Positions 1 to 8,901 of a DNA stretch of 64,000 bases are shown piece after piece (the first letter of the stretch is position 1; each line of letters starts with the position of its first letter). The position numbers and the translations under genes were made by a program. The stretch covers positions 992,001-1,056,000 of the forward strand of contig JADKCI010000001.1 of assembly GCA_016714645.1 (NCBI GenBank). Reading direction: 5' to 3'. The notes below the pieces were generated by a model that saw nothing but the letters and a program-made list of their open reading frames with translations, made no database searches and was not told the origin of the DNA. Source of the stretch: Chromatiaceae bacterium. Its GTDB lineage: Bacteria; Pseudomonadota; Gammaproteobacteria; Chromatiales; Chromatiaceae.

Positions 1-1712
1 TCCACCAGGCGGCGTTCGCGGTACAGCACCAGTTCGCCCTCGTCCGGGAGGGTGTAGCGGATGACGCCGCTTTCGGCCAGTTGCACGCCGGTCTGAATGA
101 AACGGGCGGAGAAATCGATCCCCTCGACCTGAGTGAAATGGCGTGCCAGTTCAAAGCTGGACCGACCGGTGGCGCAGCCCAGGTCCAGGGCTCGCCCCGC
201 CGCCCGGCCCTGGCCGTGGCGGGCCCAGGCGGCGAGGGCGATGTCCGCCACGGCGCGGGGGAAGTTAGGCACGCCGAAGTAGGCGTCGCCATAGTGGAAT
301 TCGGCATACTGCGACAGCAGTGCATCGGTTTCGTACCGGGAGTCGGGCTGGGTCGCCGGCGCCGCGCTGACGATGTAGCGGAAGCCCGCGTGCTGGAAAA
401 AGTGGCGGCGGAAGGCATAGCGCGAGGCAAGGCGGGACTCGTTGCCGGTCGCGATCCAGGACCCGCCCTTGATAATGTTGTGACGGTTATCGAAGGTGGG
501 CGTGGTGAAGTCGTCATAAATGGGATGGACCGCGAAGCCCGCGAAGGGGTAGGTGGGCGTCTCGCACCACTGCCAGACGTTACCGACCACGTCGAACAAG
601 TCGCCGTGGGGGAAGCGGTCGACCGGACAACTGGAGGCCCAGTGGTCGAGGTGCAGATTGGCGGTCGCGGGCCCGTCCATCGGCACGTTGGCCAGGCCGG
701 CATGGTCATGGAGGCGGTGCCATTCATCCTCGCTCGGCAGTCGGACAGCCAGGCCGGTCTCCCGCGCCTTCCAGCGGCAGAAGGCTCGTGCCTCGTGGCA
801 GTTGGTCTCCACCGGCCAGTCCCAGGGCATGGGTACGACCTCAGCCAGCAGACGCAGCCTCCAGGTATCGCCATCCGCCACCCAGAAGGTCGGATGCCGG
901 GCTTGGGCGAAGCGCAACCAGCCCTGGCCTTCCTCGTCCCAGAGGCTGGCGTCGGCGTAGCCGCCGGCCAGGACAAAGGGCAGGAACTCGCCGTTGCTGG
1001 TCAAATAGCGGGCGGCGCGGAAGGCGGTGATCTCGGCCTCGTGGTGACCGTATTCATTGTCCCAGCCATACCAGGGGTCATCGAAGTCCCGGCCCAGTCG
1101 GACCTGGCCGGCAGGGATCTCCACCAGACTATTCTCGGGCGCCGCGCCGCTGATGGGGCAGGGTGACCAGTCCGGGTGGGGCCGCACCCAGTCCAGCACC
1201 TGCTGGCGGATCAGCACCGAAGAGGTTTCCAGGTGGATGCGTTCGTGCTCGATACCCATCAGCACCACCCAAAAGGGGTCGTGCCAGCCGATGGGCAAGG
1301 CCAGGGGCGTGTCGCGGATCACCTGGTCCACCGAGGCGCGCACCTGGCGGCGGTAGTCCCAGAGCTGGTCCAGGCTTGGCCAGTCGTAATGGGACTCGTC
1401 CAGGTCGTCCCAGCTCATCTCATCCACGCCGACGGCGAACAGGGATTCCAGCCGGGGGTCGATGCGCTGGTCCAGCAGCCCGGCCAGCACCAGCTTGTTG
1501 ACGAAGAAGGTGGCGGTGTGACCCAGGTAGAAGATGAGGGGATGGCGCAGGCTGATCGGCTTGCGGGTATAGGCCAGGTCGTTAGCCAGCAACTGGAACA
1601 GGGATTCGTAGCGGTCCCAGGTGGCGTGAAAATAGCTCAGGATCTCGGCGCGCTTGGCTTCCGGGTCCGTGCCATCCAGGCGTGGGGTGCGGGCAAGGAG
1701 TGTGGTTGGCAT
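1..1712 (-). CDS. ovoA: OvoA: 5-histidylcysteine sulfoxide synthase fused to methyltransferase (3' end outside window)
   Basis: First enzyme of ovothiol synthesis: an iron enzyme joins cysteine to C5 of histidine as a sulfoxide, and a fused domain is thought to N-methylate the product. About 570 codons are visible from ATG 1712; the C-terminus lies beyond the window. The iron site is visible as H65 (YLGHTATF) plus H156 and H160 in EHERIHLE. A formylglycine-generating-enzyme-like domain follows (about residues 190-430, with KGGSW). A SAM-binding motif DLGCATGR sits near residue 510. The sulfoxide synthase-methyltransferase fusion is the OvoA arrangement; in the ergothioneine pathway EgtB and EgtD are separate. 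The long plus-strand frame over this region is a shadow. Confidence 0.9.
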   Translation of the reverse strand, partial: MPTTLLARTPRLDGTDPEAKRAEILSYFHATWDRYESLFQLLANDLAYTRKPISLRHPLIFYLGHTATFFVNKLVLAGLLDQRIDPRLESLFAVGVDEMSWDDLDESHYDWPSLDQLWDYRRQVRASVDQVIRDTPLALPIGWHDPFWVVLMGIEHERIHLETSSVLIRQQVLDWVRPHPDWSPCPISGAAPENSLVEIPAGQVRLGRDFDDPWYGWDNEYGHHEAEITAFRAARYLTSNGEFLPFVLAGGYADASLWDEEGQGWLRFAQARHPTFWVADGDTWRLRLLAEVVPMPWDWPVETNCHEARAFCRWKARETGLAVRLPSEDEWHRLHDHAGLANVPMDGPATANLHLDHWASSCPVDRFPHGDLFDVVGNVWQWCETPTYPFAGFAVHPIYDDFTTPTFDNRHNIIKGGSWIATGNESRLASRYAFRRHFFQHAGFRYIVSAAPATQPDSRYETDALLSQYAEFHYGDAYFGVPNFPRAVADIALAAWARHGQGRAAGRALDLGCATGRSSFELARHFTQVEGIDFSARFIQTGVQLAESGVIRYTLPDEGELVLYRERRLV

Positions 1713-1869
1713 GGCCTTGGTGACTGCTTTGGAGGATGGCTCAGCTTGCCCCAAAGCGCACGGGGGTTCAAGAACTCTCGGGGTTGGGATACCTCGGGTC
1801 CTTGACGGCCCCGGGGGGTGGCGAAGTATGCTGGAGCCAGCGGATCAGCAAGGTCAGATAAAATTTAGG

Positions 1870-2133
1870 ATGAAATCCCGGCGGCTCATACTCGCCTTCG
1901 CCCTGGTGGTCTTCCAGTTCTTGCTGGGGGCTCACGAACTGGATCACCTCACGCAGGGTGAAGCGGACCCCTGTCCGATCTGCATGATGGGCGCAGCCCC
2001 CGCCTTGTTGTCCACCGTATCCCCGCCTCCAACGCCCAGCCTAGCCTGGCGCGTCGAAGTCCCATCCACGATCGCCGATAGCCCCATCATTCGTCCCCAG
2101 CGCGCCCCGGTGGCGCGCGCCCCGCCCGCCTAA
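1870..2133 (+). CDS. small exported protein with DPCPICMMG motif, unknown function
   Basis: 87 residues from ATG 1870. A hydrophobic segment at about residues 5-20 looks like a signal peptide or anchor. It is followed by a His/Asp patch (HELDHL) and a CxxC pair in DPCPICMMG, which could bind a metal. The rest is proline-rich with no recognisable domain. It sits 81 nt upstream of a His-rich porin and a metal ABC transporter and points the same way, so a role in metal uptake or sensing is an inference from position. The longer frame from 1654 only adds sequence antisense to the ovoA 5' end and was trimmed. Confidence 0.6.
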   Translation: MKSRRLILAFALVVFQFLLGAHELDHLTQGEADPCPICMMGAAPALLSTVSPPPTPSLAWRVEVPSTIADSPIIRPQRAPVARAPPA

Positions 2134-2214
2134 TCCCGATTAGACCCTAAACCCTCCCTATACCCGTCCCGGACGCGGTAGGGTGATTGCTGACCCTGAT
2201 CGGAACCTTAAAAC

Positions 2215-3846
2215 ATGCGTCATTCCCTGTCGCAGGGGGTGCTGTGCGCCACCCTGCCCACCCCCCGGCCCTATCTACTGCTGGCGGCCCTGCTTGCCCC
2301 TGGCACCACCATGGCGGCGAGCGATACCGAGATCGCCGAGCTGAGATCCATGCTCAACCAGATGAAGTCTCAGTACGAAAGCCGTATCGCGGCATTGGAG
2401 TCCCGTCTCGCCAAGGCCGCGCGCGACGCCAGTTCCAGTAATCGAGAGTCGGACCGCGTCGCCTCACGGGCGGATAAGGCGGCCGCCACGGCGGAGCCCC
2501 GACCCATGACCGCCCCCACCGCTCCGGGTGCCGTGCCCCTTGTGGCGTCGCCCCCAGCCGCGGCGAGCGGCGGCGCCTTGGGTGCCCTGACCTCCGGTAG
2601 TGCCTTCAATCCCCAAATCTCCGTCTTTCTGGACGGCAATTATTACCAGGATGGGGTCGATGGCGAGGGCTCCGTGCTGGTGGGCGCGGCCTATCAACCG
2701 TCCCGGCTGCTCCCTCATGCCCACGCCGGCACGGCGGCCCTGGAGTCCGAGGCCCATGCCCACGGGGCGGCGGAGAACGGGTTCAACTTTCGGGAGGCGG
2801 AGCTGGCCTTCTCGGCCACCGTGGACCCCTACTTCGACGCCAGCCTCTTTATCTCGATAGACGGGGACGGGGGGGTCGAACTGGAGGAGGGCTGGCTCCA
2901 AACCCGCGGCCTGCCCTATGGGCTGCGTATCAAGGCCGGCAAGTTCTTGAGTGACTTTGGGTATATCAACAGACAGCATCCTCATCAATGGGATTTCGTG
3001 GACCAGAATCTGCCGTATCTGAATCTGCTCGGCCCCCATGGGCTTCAGGACACGGGGGTCCAGCTCACCTGGCTGCCCAAGCTGCCCTTTTACACCTTGG
3101 TCGGGGCCGAGTTGGCCCAGGGCAATCAAGAGATCCTTGGCGCTACCCTGGACTCGGTGGAGCAGCAGGAGCTAGGGCTGGGGGACACCGGTGGCGGGCC
3201 GCGACTCTGGACGGCCTTTGCCAAGGTGGCACCCGAGCTTGGCGACCGCCATGCCCTGCAATTGGGTATCTCCTACGCCCATAATCGCCAACATCAGGAG
3301 GTTCAGCCCTACCTTCACGGCGAGGAGGGACACGACCACCCGGCCGAGGACCCGGAATTGCCCGAGGAGATTGGTCTCGCGGGTGATGCGGGACTCTGGG
3401 GGATCGATCTGGTGTACAAGTACGCGGGAGGCCGCCCCCAGGGTCAGGGGGACTTCAAATTTCAGACCGAGTATCTCCGGTCCATCAAGGATATGGAAAT
3501 CCGCTCCAGTCCTGACCCGGAGGAGTTGGGGTTGCGCCCCACCTTCACCACCGATGGTCTTTATGCCCAGGCGCTCTATGGATTCGCACCCCGCTGGACC
3601 GCGGGTCTGCGCTACGACGTGCTGGGGCTGACCAACGAGGTCAGTGGTGGTGGCGAGCAGGCCTCCTTTGGGGCCTCTAACCGCTGGACCTTGGATCTGA
3701 CCTGGAAACTCTCGGAGTTTTCGCTCCTGCGGGCCCAGTACGCCAAGAATGACATCCTCGTGGAGCCCGGCGAACGGGCGCATTTCGATGCCTTCTACCT
3801 GCAATTTCTGGTGAGCATGGGTAGCCATGGCGCCCATGGCTTTTAA
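2215..3846 (+). CDS. His-rich outer-membrane porin-like protein of a metal-uptake locus
   Basis: 543 residues. A signal peptide is visible (hydrophobic stretch at about 20-33, cleavage likely after TTMAA). A short coiled coil follows (about 38-70, EIAELRSMLNQMKSQYESR), then an Ala/Pro linker, then a long beta-rich region with alternating aromatic residues ending in F, typical of a C-terminal outer-membrane strand. The coiled coil plus barrel resembles phosphate-selective-porin-like proteins. Two His-rich loops (HAHAGTAALESEAHAHG near 170; HGEEGHDHPAEDP near 375) suggest zinc or nickel binding. It lies 15 nt upstream of a ZnuA-like gene, so it is probably the outer-membrane part of that uptake system. 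The substrate is inferred. Confidence 0.72.
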   Translation: MRHSLSQGVLCATLPTPRPYLLLAALLAPGTTMAASDTEIAELRSMLNQMKSQYESRIAALESRLAKAARDASSSNRESDRVASRADKAAATAEPRPMTAPTAPGAVPLVASPPAAASGGALGALTSGSAFNPQISVFLDGNYYQDGVDGEGSVLVGAAYQPSRLLPHAHAGTAALESEAHAHGAAENGFNFREAELAFSATVDPYFDASLFISIDGDGGVELEEGWLQTRGLPYGLRIKAGKFLSDFGYINRQHPHQWDFVDQNLPYLNLLGPHGLQDTGVQLTWLPKLPFYTLVGAELAQGNQEILGATLDSVEQQELGLGDTGGGPRLWTAFAKVAPELGDRHALQLGISYAHNRQHQEVQPYLHGEEGHDHPAEDPELPEEIGLAGDAGLWGIDLVYKYAGGRPQGQGDFKFQTEYLRSIKDMEIRSSPDPEELGLRPTFTTDGLYAQALYGFAPRWTAGLRYDVLGLTNEVSGGGEQASFGASNRWTLDLTWKLSEFSLLRAQYAKNDILVEPGERAHFDAFYLQFLVSMGSHGAHGF

Positions 3847-3861
3847 CCCCGGAGACATTCC

Positions 3862-4752
3862 ATGATCACACAACTCAAGATGGCCCTGGTCGTGCTCCTG
3901 GCCCTGGCGTCGGCCCAAGCCGCCGCCCTGGAAATCGTGGCAACCGCTTCGAGCCTGGGCGCGCTGGCCCGGGAGGTTGCGGGCCCGGGTGCGACCCTGA
4001 CGGTGTTAGCGGGTCCCGATCGGGATCTGCACCAACTCCAGGCCAAGCCCAGCATGATTCGTCACCTGCGTGATGCCGACCTGGTTGTGGCCCTAGGGGC
4101 TGAACTGGAGTCCGGTTGGCTGCCGGCGGCCATTAGCGGGGCCGCCAATCCGAACATCCAGCCCGGCAAGCCCGGTTACTTCGAGGCGGCCGCCCAGGTT
4201 GAGCTGCTAGAGACCGGTGGAGCAGCGGATCGTGCCATGGGTGACGTCCATCCGGTGGGCAACCCGCATCTGGACCTGGATCCCCTGCGCATGGCAGCCG
4301 TTGGCCAGGCCCTGGCCGCGCGCCTGGGCCAGCTCGATCCAGCGGGGGCCGCCGGTTATCGTCAGCGGGCTGACGCCTTTACCACCCAGGTCCGTGCACG
4401 GGTGGCCGAGTGGAACAAGACCCTGACGGGCGCCCCGGGGGCGGTGCTCTATCACCGGGACGCGATTTATCTGCTGAGTCGTTTTGGCGTGCCCTTGCTG
4501 GGCGTCATCGAACCCGTTCCCGGGGTGCCGCCCACGGGCCGCCAACTGAGTGAGCTGACCAGGGCCCTCAAGGATAGTCGCGGAGTCATCCTCTTCACGC
4601 CATACCAGTCTCCGCAGGCTCCCCAGGCTCTCGCCCGGGATTTGGGTTGGCAGGCCATTCAGCTTCCCCTTGAACCCCCGGTGGATGCCGATGGGGAGGG
4701 CTATCTGGCACATATCGGGCGTTGGGTCGCGGCGCTCGCGAGTGTCCGATGA
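3862..4752 (+). CDS. ZnuA/TroA-family periplasmic metal-binding protein
   Basis: 296 residues; captures a divalent metal in the periplasm and delivers it to the ABC permease. A signal peptide ends near AQAAA. Family landmarks: the first ligand region GPDRDLHQLQAKPS (His within the usual PH..E/L..P block), RDADLVVALGAELE, the second ligand region GNPHLDLDP, and a C-terminal DSRGVILFTPYQSP block that replaces the usual FxExQ segment. It lacks the His-rich loop of classical ZnuA, which may instead be supplied by the upstream porin. It overlaps the ATPase gene by 4 nt (ATGA). Zinc is the likeliest substrate, but manganese cannot be excluded. Confidence 0.8.
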   Translation: MITQLKMALVVLLALASAQAAALEIVATASSLGALAREVAGPGATLTVLAGPDRDLHQLQAKPSMIRHLRDADLVVALGAELESGWLPAAISGAANPNIQPGKPGYFEAAAQVELLETGGAADRAMGDVHPVGNPHLDLDPLRMAAVGQALAARLGQLDPAGAAGYRQRADAFTTQVRARVAEWNKTLTGAPGAVLYHRDAIYLLSRFGVPLLGVIEPVPGVPPTGRQLSELTRALKDSRGVILFTPYQSPQAPQALARDLGWQAIQLPLEPPVDADGEGYLAHIGRWVAALASVR

Positions 4753-5357
4753 GCCAGGCAATGCCGGACCGGTCCGCCGCCCTGCTCCGGGTCATAGACC
4801 TGGTGGCGGGGTATGCGTCGCCGGTGGTTGGGCCCGTCTCCTTCGAGATCCGCCCTGGCGAGACCCTGGGCCTCTGGGGGTCCAATGGCAGCGGTAAATC
4901 AACCCTGCTTCAGGCTATCGCCGCGGGTGCGCGGGTCTTTTCCGGAAAGATAGAGCGGGCGGACGGTCTGACCCTTGCCTATCAGGAGCAAAGGCCGGCG
5001 CGGCCGGCCACCATGCCTGTCACGGGCCGGGATCTGCTGGGCTGTGCCGGGGTACCGCCTGAACGATCCCCTCCTGGGATGCCGGGCGAGGTCTTGGGTC
5101 GGCGGGTCGATCGCCTGAGTGGTGGTCAGTTTCAGTTCTTATGCGTCTGGGCCGTTCTGGCTAGGGGCGCCGATCTGGTGCTCCTGGACGAGCCCACTAA
5201 TAATATGGACCCCCGCCATGAGTTGTTACTCACGGAGCTGTTGTCGACCCCCAGCCCGGGGCCCGATCAGCTTCGCGGAGTGCTGCTGGTGAGCCATGAG
5301 CGCGCCTTTCTTGAAGGAGCCTGTACACGAGTTCTGGAGATCGGGGCATGGGACTGA
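4749..5357 (+). CDS. ABC transporter ATPase of the metal-uptake system (ZnuC-like)
   Basis: 202 residues. Walker A is GSNGSGKST, the signature LSGGQ, and Walker B LVLLDEPTNN, followed by the H-loop in LLVSHE. ATG 4749 overlaps the stop of the binding-protein gene (ATGA) and is preferred over the frame's earlier 4722 start, which would read 9 codons into it. It energises import of the metal captured by the neighbouring periplasmic protein. It is short for ZnuC (usually about 250), lacking a C-terminal extension. Confidence 0.85.
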   Translation: MSQAMPDRSAALLRVIDLVAGYASPVVGPVSFEIRPGETLGLWGSNGSGKSTLLQAIAAGARVFSGKIERADGLTLAYQEQRPARPATMPVTGRDLLGCAGVPPERSPPGMPGEVLGRRVDRLSGGQFQFLCVWAVLARGADLVLLDEPTNNMDPRHELLLTELLSTPSPGPDQLRGVLLVSHERAFLEGACTRVLEIGAWD

Positions 5358-5400
5358 GTTCGCCACTCGCCCGTTATTTTGACCGAGTGGGAGGCCTGCC

Positions 5401-6167
5401 ATGACCTGGGATCTGCTTGCCGACCCGATCTTTCGTCTACCCTTCCTGGCCGGTCTGTTGCTGGCCGGGGTGCTGCCGGTGCTCGGGGTGCTGCTGATGC
5501 TCCGGGAGGAGTGGCTGGCCGCCCTGGGGCTCGCGCATTTGGCGGCGGCCGGCGCCCTCTTGGGCATAGCCCTGGGGGTACCCGCCCTGTTCGGGGCGGG
5601 ACTCGGTGCCGGCGCGGGCGGGATGGCTAAGTCATTGATGGGCATCCGCGGCAATGGCGCCTACGCCTTCATGATCCTGATCGGCTGGTCGGGGCTCATG
5701 CTGGTCGCCGCCAATGTCCCCGGCGGGGAGGCCCTGGGATATGCCTTGATCGACGGCCAACTTTACTTTGCCGGCTGGCCAGAGTTGACCGCCGCCCTGC
5801 TGCTGGTCCTGGCCGCCGGGATAGCCCTGCCCGGATTGATGCCCAAGTTGTTGCACGCCCGGTTTTTCCCCCGACACGAAGATGCCAACCAAATGCCTGC
5901 CTGGCGCTGGCATCTGGGCTTCGATCTGCTGGTCGCCCTGGGGCTCGCTTGGGGATCATGGGTGCCTTCGTCCTCATCCTAGTGCCCGCTTGGGCGGCCT
6001 TTAGGGTAGCCCCGAGTTGGGGCTGGACCCTGGGGATCTCCGCCCTGCTTGGCATCACGGCCTATGGGGGCGCCTTCGTCCTGGCCTTGGGGCTGGACCA
6101 GCCCTTCGGGCCAATCTTGGTGATCGTTTGTCTGGGGCTTGGTGGCTTGGTAGGGCGATCCGCTTAG
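5401..6167 (+). pseudogene. ZnuB-like metal ABC permease, broken by a single-base frameshift
   Basis: Two frames together make one permease of about 255 residues. The first (from ATG 5401) holds several membrane segments (FLAGLLLAGVLPVLGVLLML, LALLHL-type AALGLAHLAA, LLVLAAGIALPGL) and runs to GLAWGSW before going off-frame to a stop at 5982. The second continues as LGIMGAFVLILVPAW and ends at 6167. Joining them near 5948 (GCN-TTG-GGG-ATC) needs one extra base. The joined protein matches the family length and the conserved GxxLVxAxLxxPA-type end. Either the sequence has a missing base or the gene is inactive; no clear slippery site supports programmed frameshifting. The 3' end overlaps the left island repeat. 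Confidence 0.75.
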
Positions 6168-6190
6168 CGCGGGTTTTTCTTGTAGGGTGG
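6149..6190. repeat. left copy of ~41-bp direct repeat bounding the defence island
   Basis: Matches 19950-19990 in the same orientation: ggtagggcg, a variable 5-6 nt, ttagcgc, one mismatch, then a perfect 19-nt run (ggtttttcttgtagggtgg). At the right end this sequence is the 3' end of the pentapeptide-repeat gene (codons for PPYKKNLR and stop). The left copy would encode PPYKKNPR and stop on the minus strand but is attached to no gene. A duplicated gene end is what site-specific insertion leaves behind. Confidence 0.7.
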
Positions 6191-6319
6191 CAGTGACCGA
6201 GCCCAAAACGCCAGCCAGGTCTTCGAAAAGGGCCACTCGCCACTTCCTACTTCTAAATTCTTCCTTCACACTTCACTCGTCCCGCCCACCACGCCCACCC
6301 TCTGAAACCCGCTTCTCCC

Positions 6320-7891
6320 ATGGCCAACGGTAAACCCGAAAAAAACAAATCCCTGGAATCCTGGATCTGGGATGCCGCCTGCTCCATCCGTGGGGCCAAG
6401 GATGCGCCGAAATACAAGGACTACATCCTTCCGCTCATCTTCACCAAGCGCCTCTGCGACGTCTTCGACGACGAGCTGAACCGCATCGCCGCCGAGGTCG
6501 GCTCGCGCAACAAGGCCTTCCAGCTCGCCAAGGCCGACCACAAGCTGGTGCGCTTTTACCTCCCTCTGGTGCCGGACGATCCCGAGCAGCCGGTCTGGTC
6601 CGTCATCCGCAAGCTCTCCGACAGGATCGGCGAAGGCGTCACCACCCACATGCGCGCCATCGCCCGGGAAAACCCGCTGCTGCAGGGCATCATCGACCGC
6701 GTCGACTTCAACGCCACTACCCACGGCCAGCGCGATCTCGACGACGACCGCCTCTCCAACCTCATCGAGGCCATCAGCACCAAGCGCCTGGGGCTCGACG
6801 ACGTCGAGGCCGACATCATCGGCAAGAGTTACGAATACCTCATCCGCAAGTTCGCCGAAGGTGGCGGCCAGAGCGCCGGCGAGTTCTACACCCCGCCCGA
6901 GGTTGGCACCATCATGTCCCGCGTCCTCCAGCCCGAGCCCGGCATGGAAATCTACGACCCCACCTGCGGCTCCGGCGGTCTGCTCGTGAAATGCGAGATC
7001 GCCATGGAGGAAAGCGTTCATGACAAAGATGCGGGTAAAAAGCGCACCGTCGCCCCGCTGAAACTGTTCGGCCAGGAATTCACCCCCGAGACCTGGGCCA
7101 TGGCCAACATGAACATGATCATCCATGACATGGAAGGCCAGATCGAGATCGGCGATACCTTCAAGAACCCCAAATTCCGCTGGCGCGGGAAGCTCCGCAC
7201 CTTCGACCGCGTCGTCGCCAATCCCATGTGGAACCAGGACGGGTTCACCGAGGCTGACTACGACAACGACGAGCTCGACCGCTTCCCCGCCGGGGCCGGC
7301 TTCCCCGGCAAATCCTCCGCCGACTGGGGCTGGGTGCAGCACATCCACGCCAGCATGAACACCACCGGCCGCGCCGCCGTCGTCCTCGACACCGGCGCCG
7401 CCTCGCGCGGCTCGGGCAATGCCGGCACCAATAAGGAAAAGACCATCCGCCAGTGGTTCGTCGACCACGACCTCATCGAAAGCGTGCTCTACCTGCCGGA
7501 AAACCTCTTCTACAACACCACCGCCCCGGGCATCGTGCTGTTCCTGAACAAGGCCAAGCCGATGGAGCGCCAGGGCAAGGTCTTGCTCGTCAACGCATCC
7601 CAGGTCTTCGAAAAAGGCGACCCCAAGAACTTCATCCCCGAAGCCGGCATCCAGCGCATCGCCGACACCCTCATCGGGTGGAAGGAAGAGGAAAAACTCA
7701 GCCGTATCGTTGATCTCGCCGAGCTGAAGAAGAACGACTACAACATCTCCCCGAGCCGCTACATCCACACCAGCGACGCCGAAACCTACCGGCCCATGGC
7801 GGAGATCGTCGAGGAACTGAAGGTCATCGAAGCCGAGGCGCGGGAGACGGACAAGGCCTTGAAGGAGATTCTGGAGAAGATCGGGATTTAA
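6320..7891 (+). CDS. hsdM: type I restriction-modification DNA methyltransferase subunit HsdM
   Basis: 523 residues, full length for HsdM. It methylates adenine in the target chosen by HsdS and is needed for both modification and restriction. An N-terminal helical domain (about 10-140) precedes the methyltransferase core. SAM motif I DPTCGSGGLLV lies near residue 213; the catalytic motif IV is NPMW (VVANPMWNQ, near 300) rather than the usual NPPF/Y. The C-terminus is a coiled coil (MAEIVEELKVIEAEARETD) that normally packs on HsdS. hsdS is 3.8 kb downstream, separated by accessory genes and by two further partial copies of this 3' end. The 561-residue minus-strand frame opposite is a shadow. 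Confidence 0.95.
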   Translation: MANGKPEKNKSLESWIWDAACSIRGAKDAPKYKDYILPLIFTKRLCDVFDDELNRIAAEVGSRNKAFQLAKADHKLVRFYLPLVPDDPEQPVWSVIRKLSDRIGEGVTTHMRAIARENPLLQGIIDRVDFNATTHGQRDLDDDRLSNLIEAISTKRLGLDDVEADIIGKSYEYLIRKFAEGGGQSAGEFYTPPEVGTIMSRVLQPEPGMEIYDPTCGSGGLLVKCEIAMEESVHDKDAGKKRTVAPLKLFGQEFTPETWAMANMNMIIHDMEGQIEIGDTFKNPKFRWRGKLRTFDRVVANPMWNQDGFTEADYDNDELDRFPAGAGFPGKSSADWGWVQHIHASMNTTGRAAVVLDTGAASRGSGNAGTNKEKTIRQWFVDHDLIESVLYLPENLFYNTTAPGIVLFLNKAKPMERQGKVLLVNASQVFEKGDPKNFIPEAGIQRIADTLIGWKEEEKLSRIVDLAELKKNDYNISPSRYIHTSDAETYRPMAEIVEELKVIEAEARETDKALKEILEKIGI

Positions 7892-7894
7892 AAA

Positions 7895-8440
7895 ATGAGC
7901 ATGGATCCCGCAGCCAATCTGAAGCTTCGCGTCTTCATCAGTTCCGTTCAAAATTCGCTGAAGCGCTTGGAAAAAGGGGAAGCCCGATCGCGCTCCCGCA
8001 ATCCGCTCCTAAGCCAGGGGCTCGTCTTCCTCGGGCTCATGGAGGAACGCGGCACCGGCATCCGGCGCATGCGCGCGGCGATGCTCAATCATGGGCTGGA
8101 ACTCCCGCACGTCGCCGTTGACGAAGATCGCTTCGTCCTCACCCTCCCCGGACCCGGCGACGACCTCAGCCGCATCAAGGCACCCGCCTCCACAGCGGAA
8201 GGCTTGCCCAGGTCCGTCGTGGAGGAGCTCAACCAACGGCAGCGCGCCATTCTCGAGCGGCTTGCGGCTGGCGAAGAACTAACCAGTGCCCGCATGCAGA
8301 GCGATTTTTCCGTGACCCGGGAAACAGTTGCCCAAGACATGGCGGCGCTCATCGAGCTGAAGCTTGCGCAGAAAATCGGCAAAGCCCGCGCCACTCGTTA
8401 CATCTACGCTCTGTCCGAATCGTCAGGAATCGTCAGATGA
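7895..8440 (+). pseudogene. internally deleted relic of a DUF4062/GHKL-type ATPase gene
   Basis: 181 codons that align to the two ends of the intact gene at 8898-10442. An N-terminal LRVFISSVQN (DUF4062 start) is joined after about 15 odd residues to RNPLLSQGLVFLGLMEERGTG, the end of the ATPase domain, then a winged-helix-like tail (LTSARMQSDFSVTRETVAQDM). About 300 residues, including the ATP-binding N box, are missing. It starts 4 nt after hsdM. It may still be translated, but it cannot act as an ATPase. An alternative reading is a stand-alone DNA-binding tail. Confidence 0.7.
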
Positions 8441-8656
8441 AATTTTCGAATCGTCAGATTTTCCCACCCACTGTTCCCCAAAGAACCGTGCATCCTAATC
8501 ATCCGATAATTATCCGATTTCCCGGCCCGAATCATCCGATTTCGGCCAGCCCACGCCTCGTTGCGCGGCCTGAATCGACTGATAATCGGCCGATTTTTCG
8601 TCGGCAATCGTCCGATGCAGCGGCCAAAGTCGTCAGGGATCGTCGGGTGAAACGCC
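8418..8656. repeat. cluster of degenerate 'aatcrtcmgat' motifs
   Basis: About ten loosely related copies of a 10-nt motif (aatcgtcaga, aatcatccga, aatcgtccga and variants) lie between and within the relic genes. Spacing is irregular, so this is not a CRISPR array. It looks like worn repeats from the tail of an ATPase gene or a binding-site cluster; no function can be assigned. Confidence 0.4.
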
Positions 8657-8689
8657 CGAGACGTCCAAGCCCCGCAATCTGCAGTGCCG

Positions 8690-8901
8690 CTAATCCCGTC
8701 GAATTCCTTGGCATCTGGGAGACGGTCCACAACCCCGATTTTAATTCCGGCGAATTCGCCACAATTAAAAGCCAGGCCGGGCTCAACAGCTACCGGCCCT
8801 GCGCGGAGATCGTCGAGGAACTGAACGCGGTTGAGGCGGAGGCCAAAGAAACCGACCAGGCTCTCCGCAGAATTCTCAAACAACTCGGAATCGGCACATG
8901 A
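8690..8901 (+). pseudogene. KilA-N domain fragment fused to a second copy of the hsdM 3' end
   Basis: In one frame, a KilA-N-like fragment (FLGIWETVHNPDFNSGEFAT, then IKSQAGLNSYR) runs straight into YRPCAEIVEELNAVEAEAKE, a diverged copy of the HsdM C-terminus (YRPMAEIVEELKVIEAEARE). The shared YRP marks the joint. The frame's upstream part (8437-8690) has no recognisable content. It ends at 8901, overlapping the next gene's ATG at 8898 by 4 nt, as an hsdM end would overlap its downstream partner. This points to recombination using the hsdM tail as homology. Confidence 0.75.

Noticed and set aside
81..1166. 361-codon plus-strand frame at the window start
   Set aside because: Antisense shadow of ovoA, which carries the HxxxHxE and SAM motifs.
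5930..5975. Programmed frameshift in the ZnuB-like permease
   Set aside because: No X-XXY-YYZ slippery heptamer or clear downstream structure; a missing base explains the data more simply.
6266..7951. 561-codon open frame on the minus strand opposite hsdM
   Set aside because: Rich in V/G/D/A with no domain; it is the antisense shadow of GC-rich hsdM, which has all family motifs.
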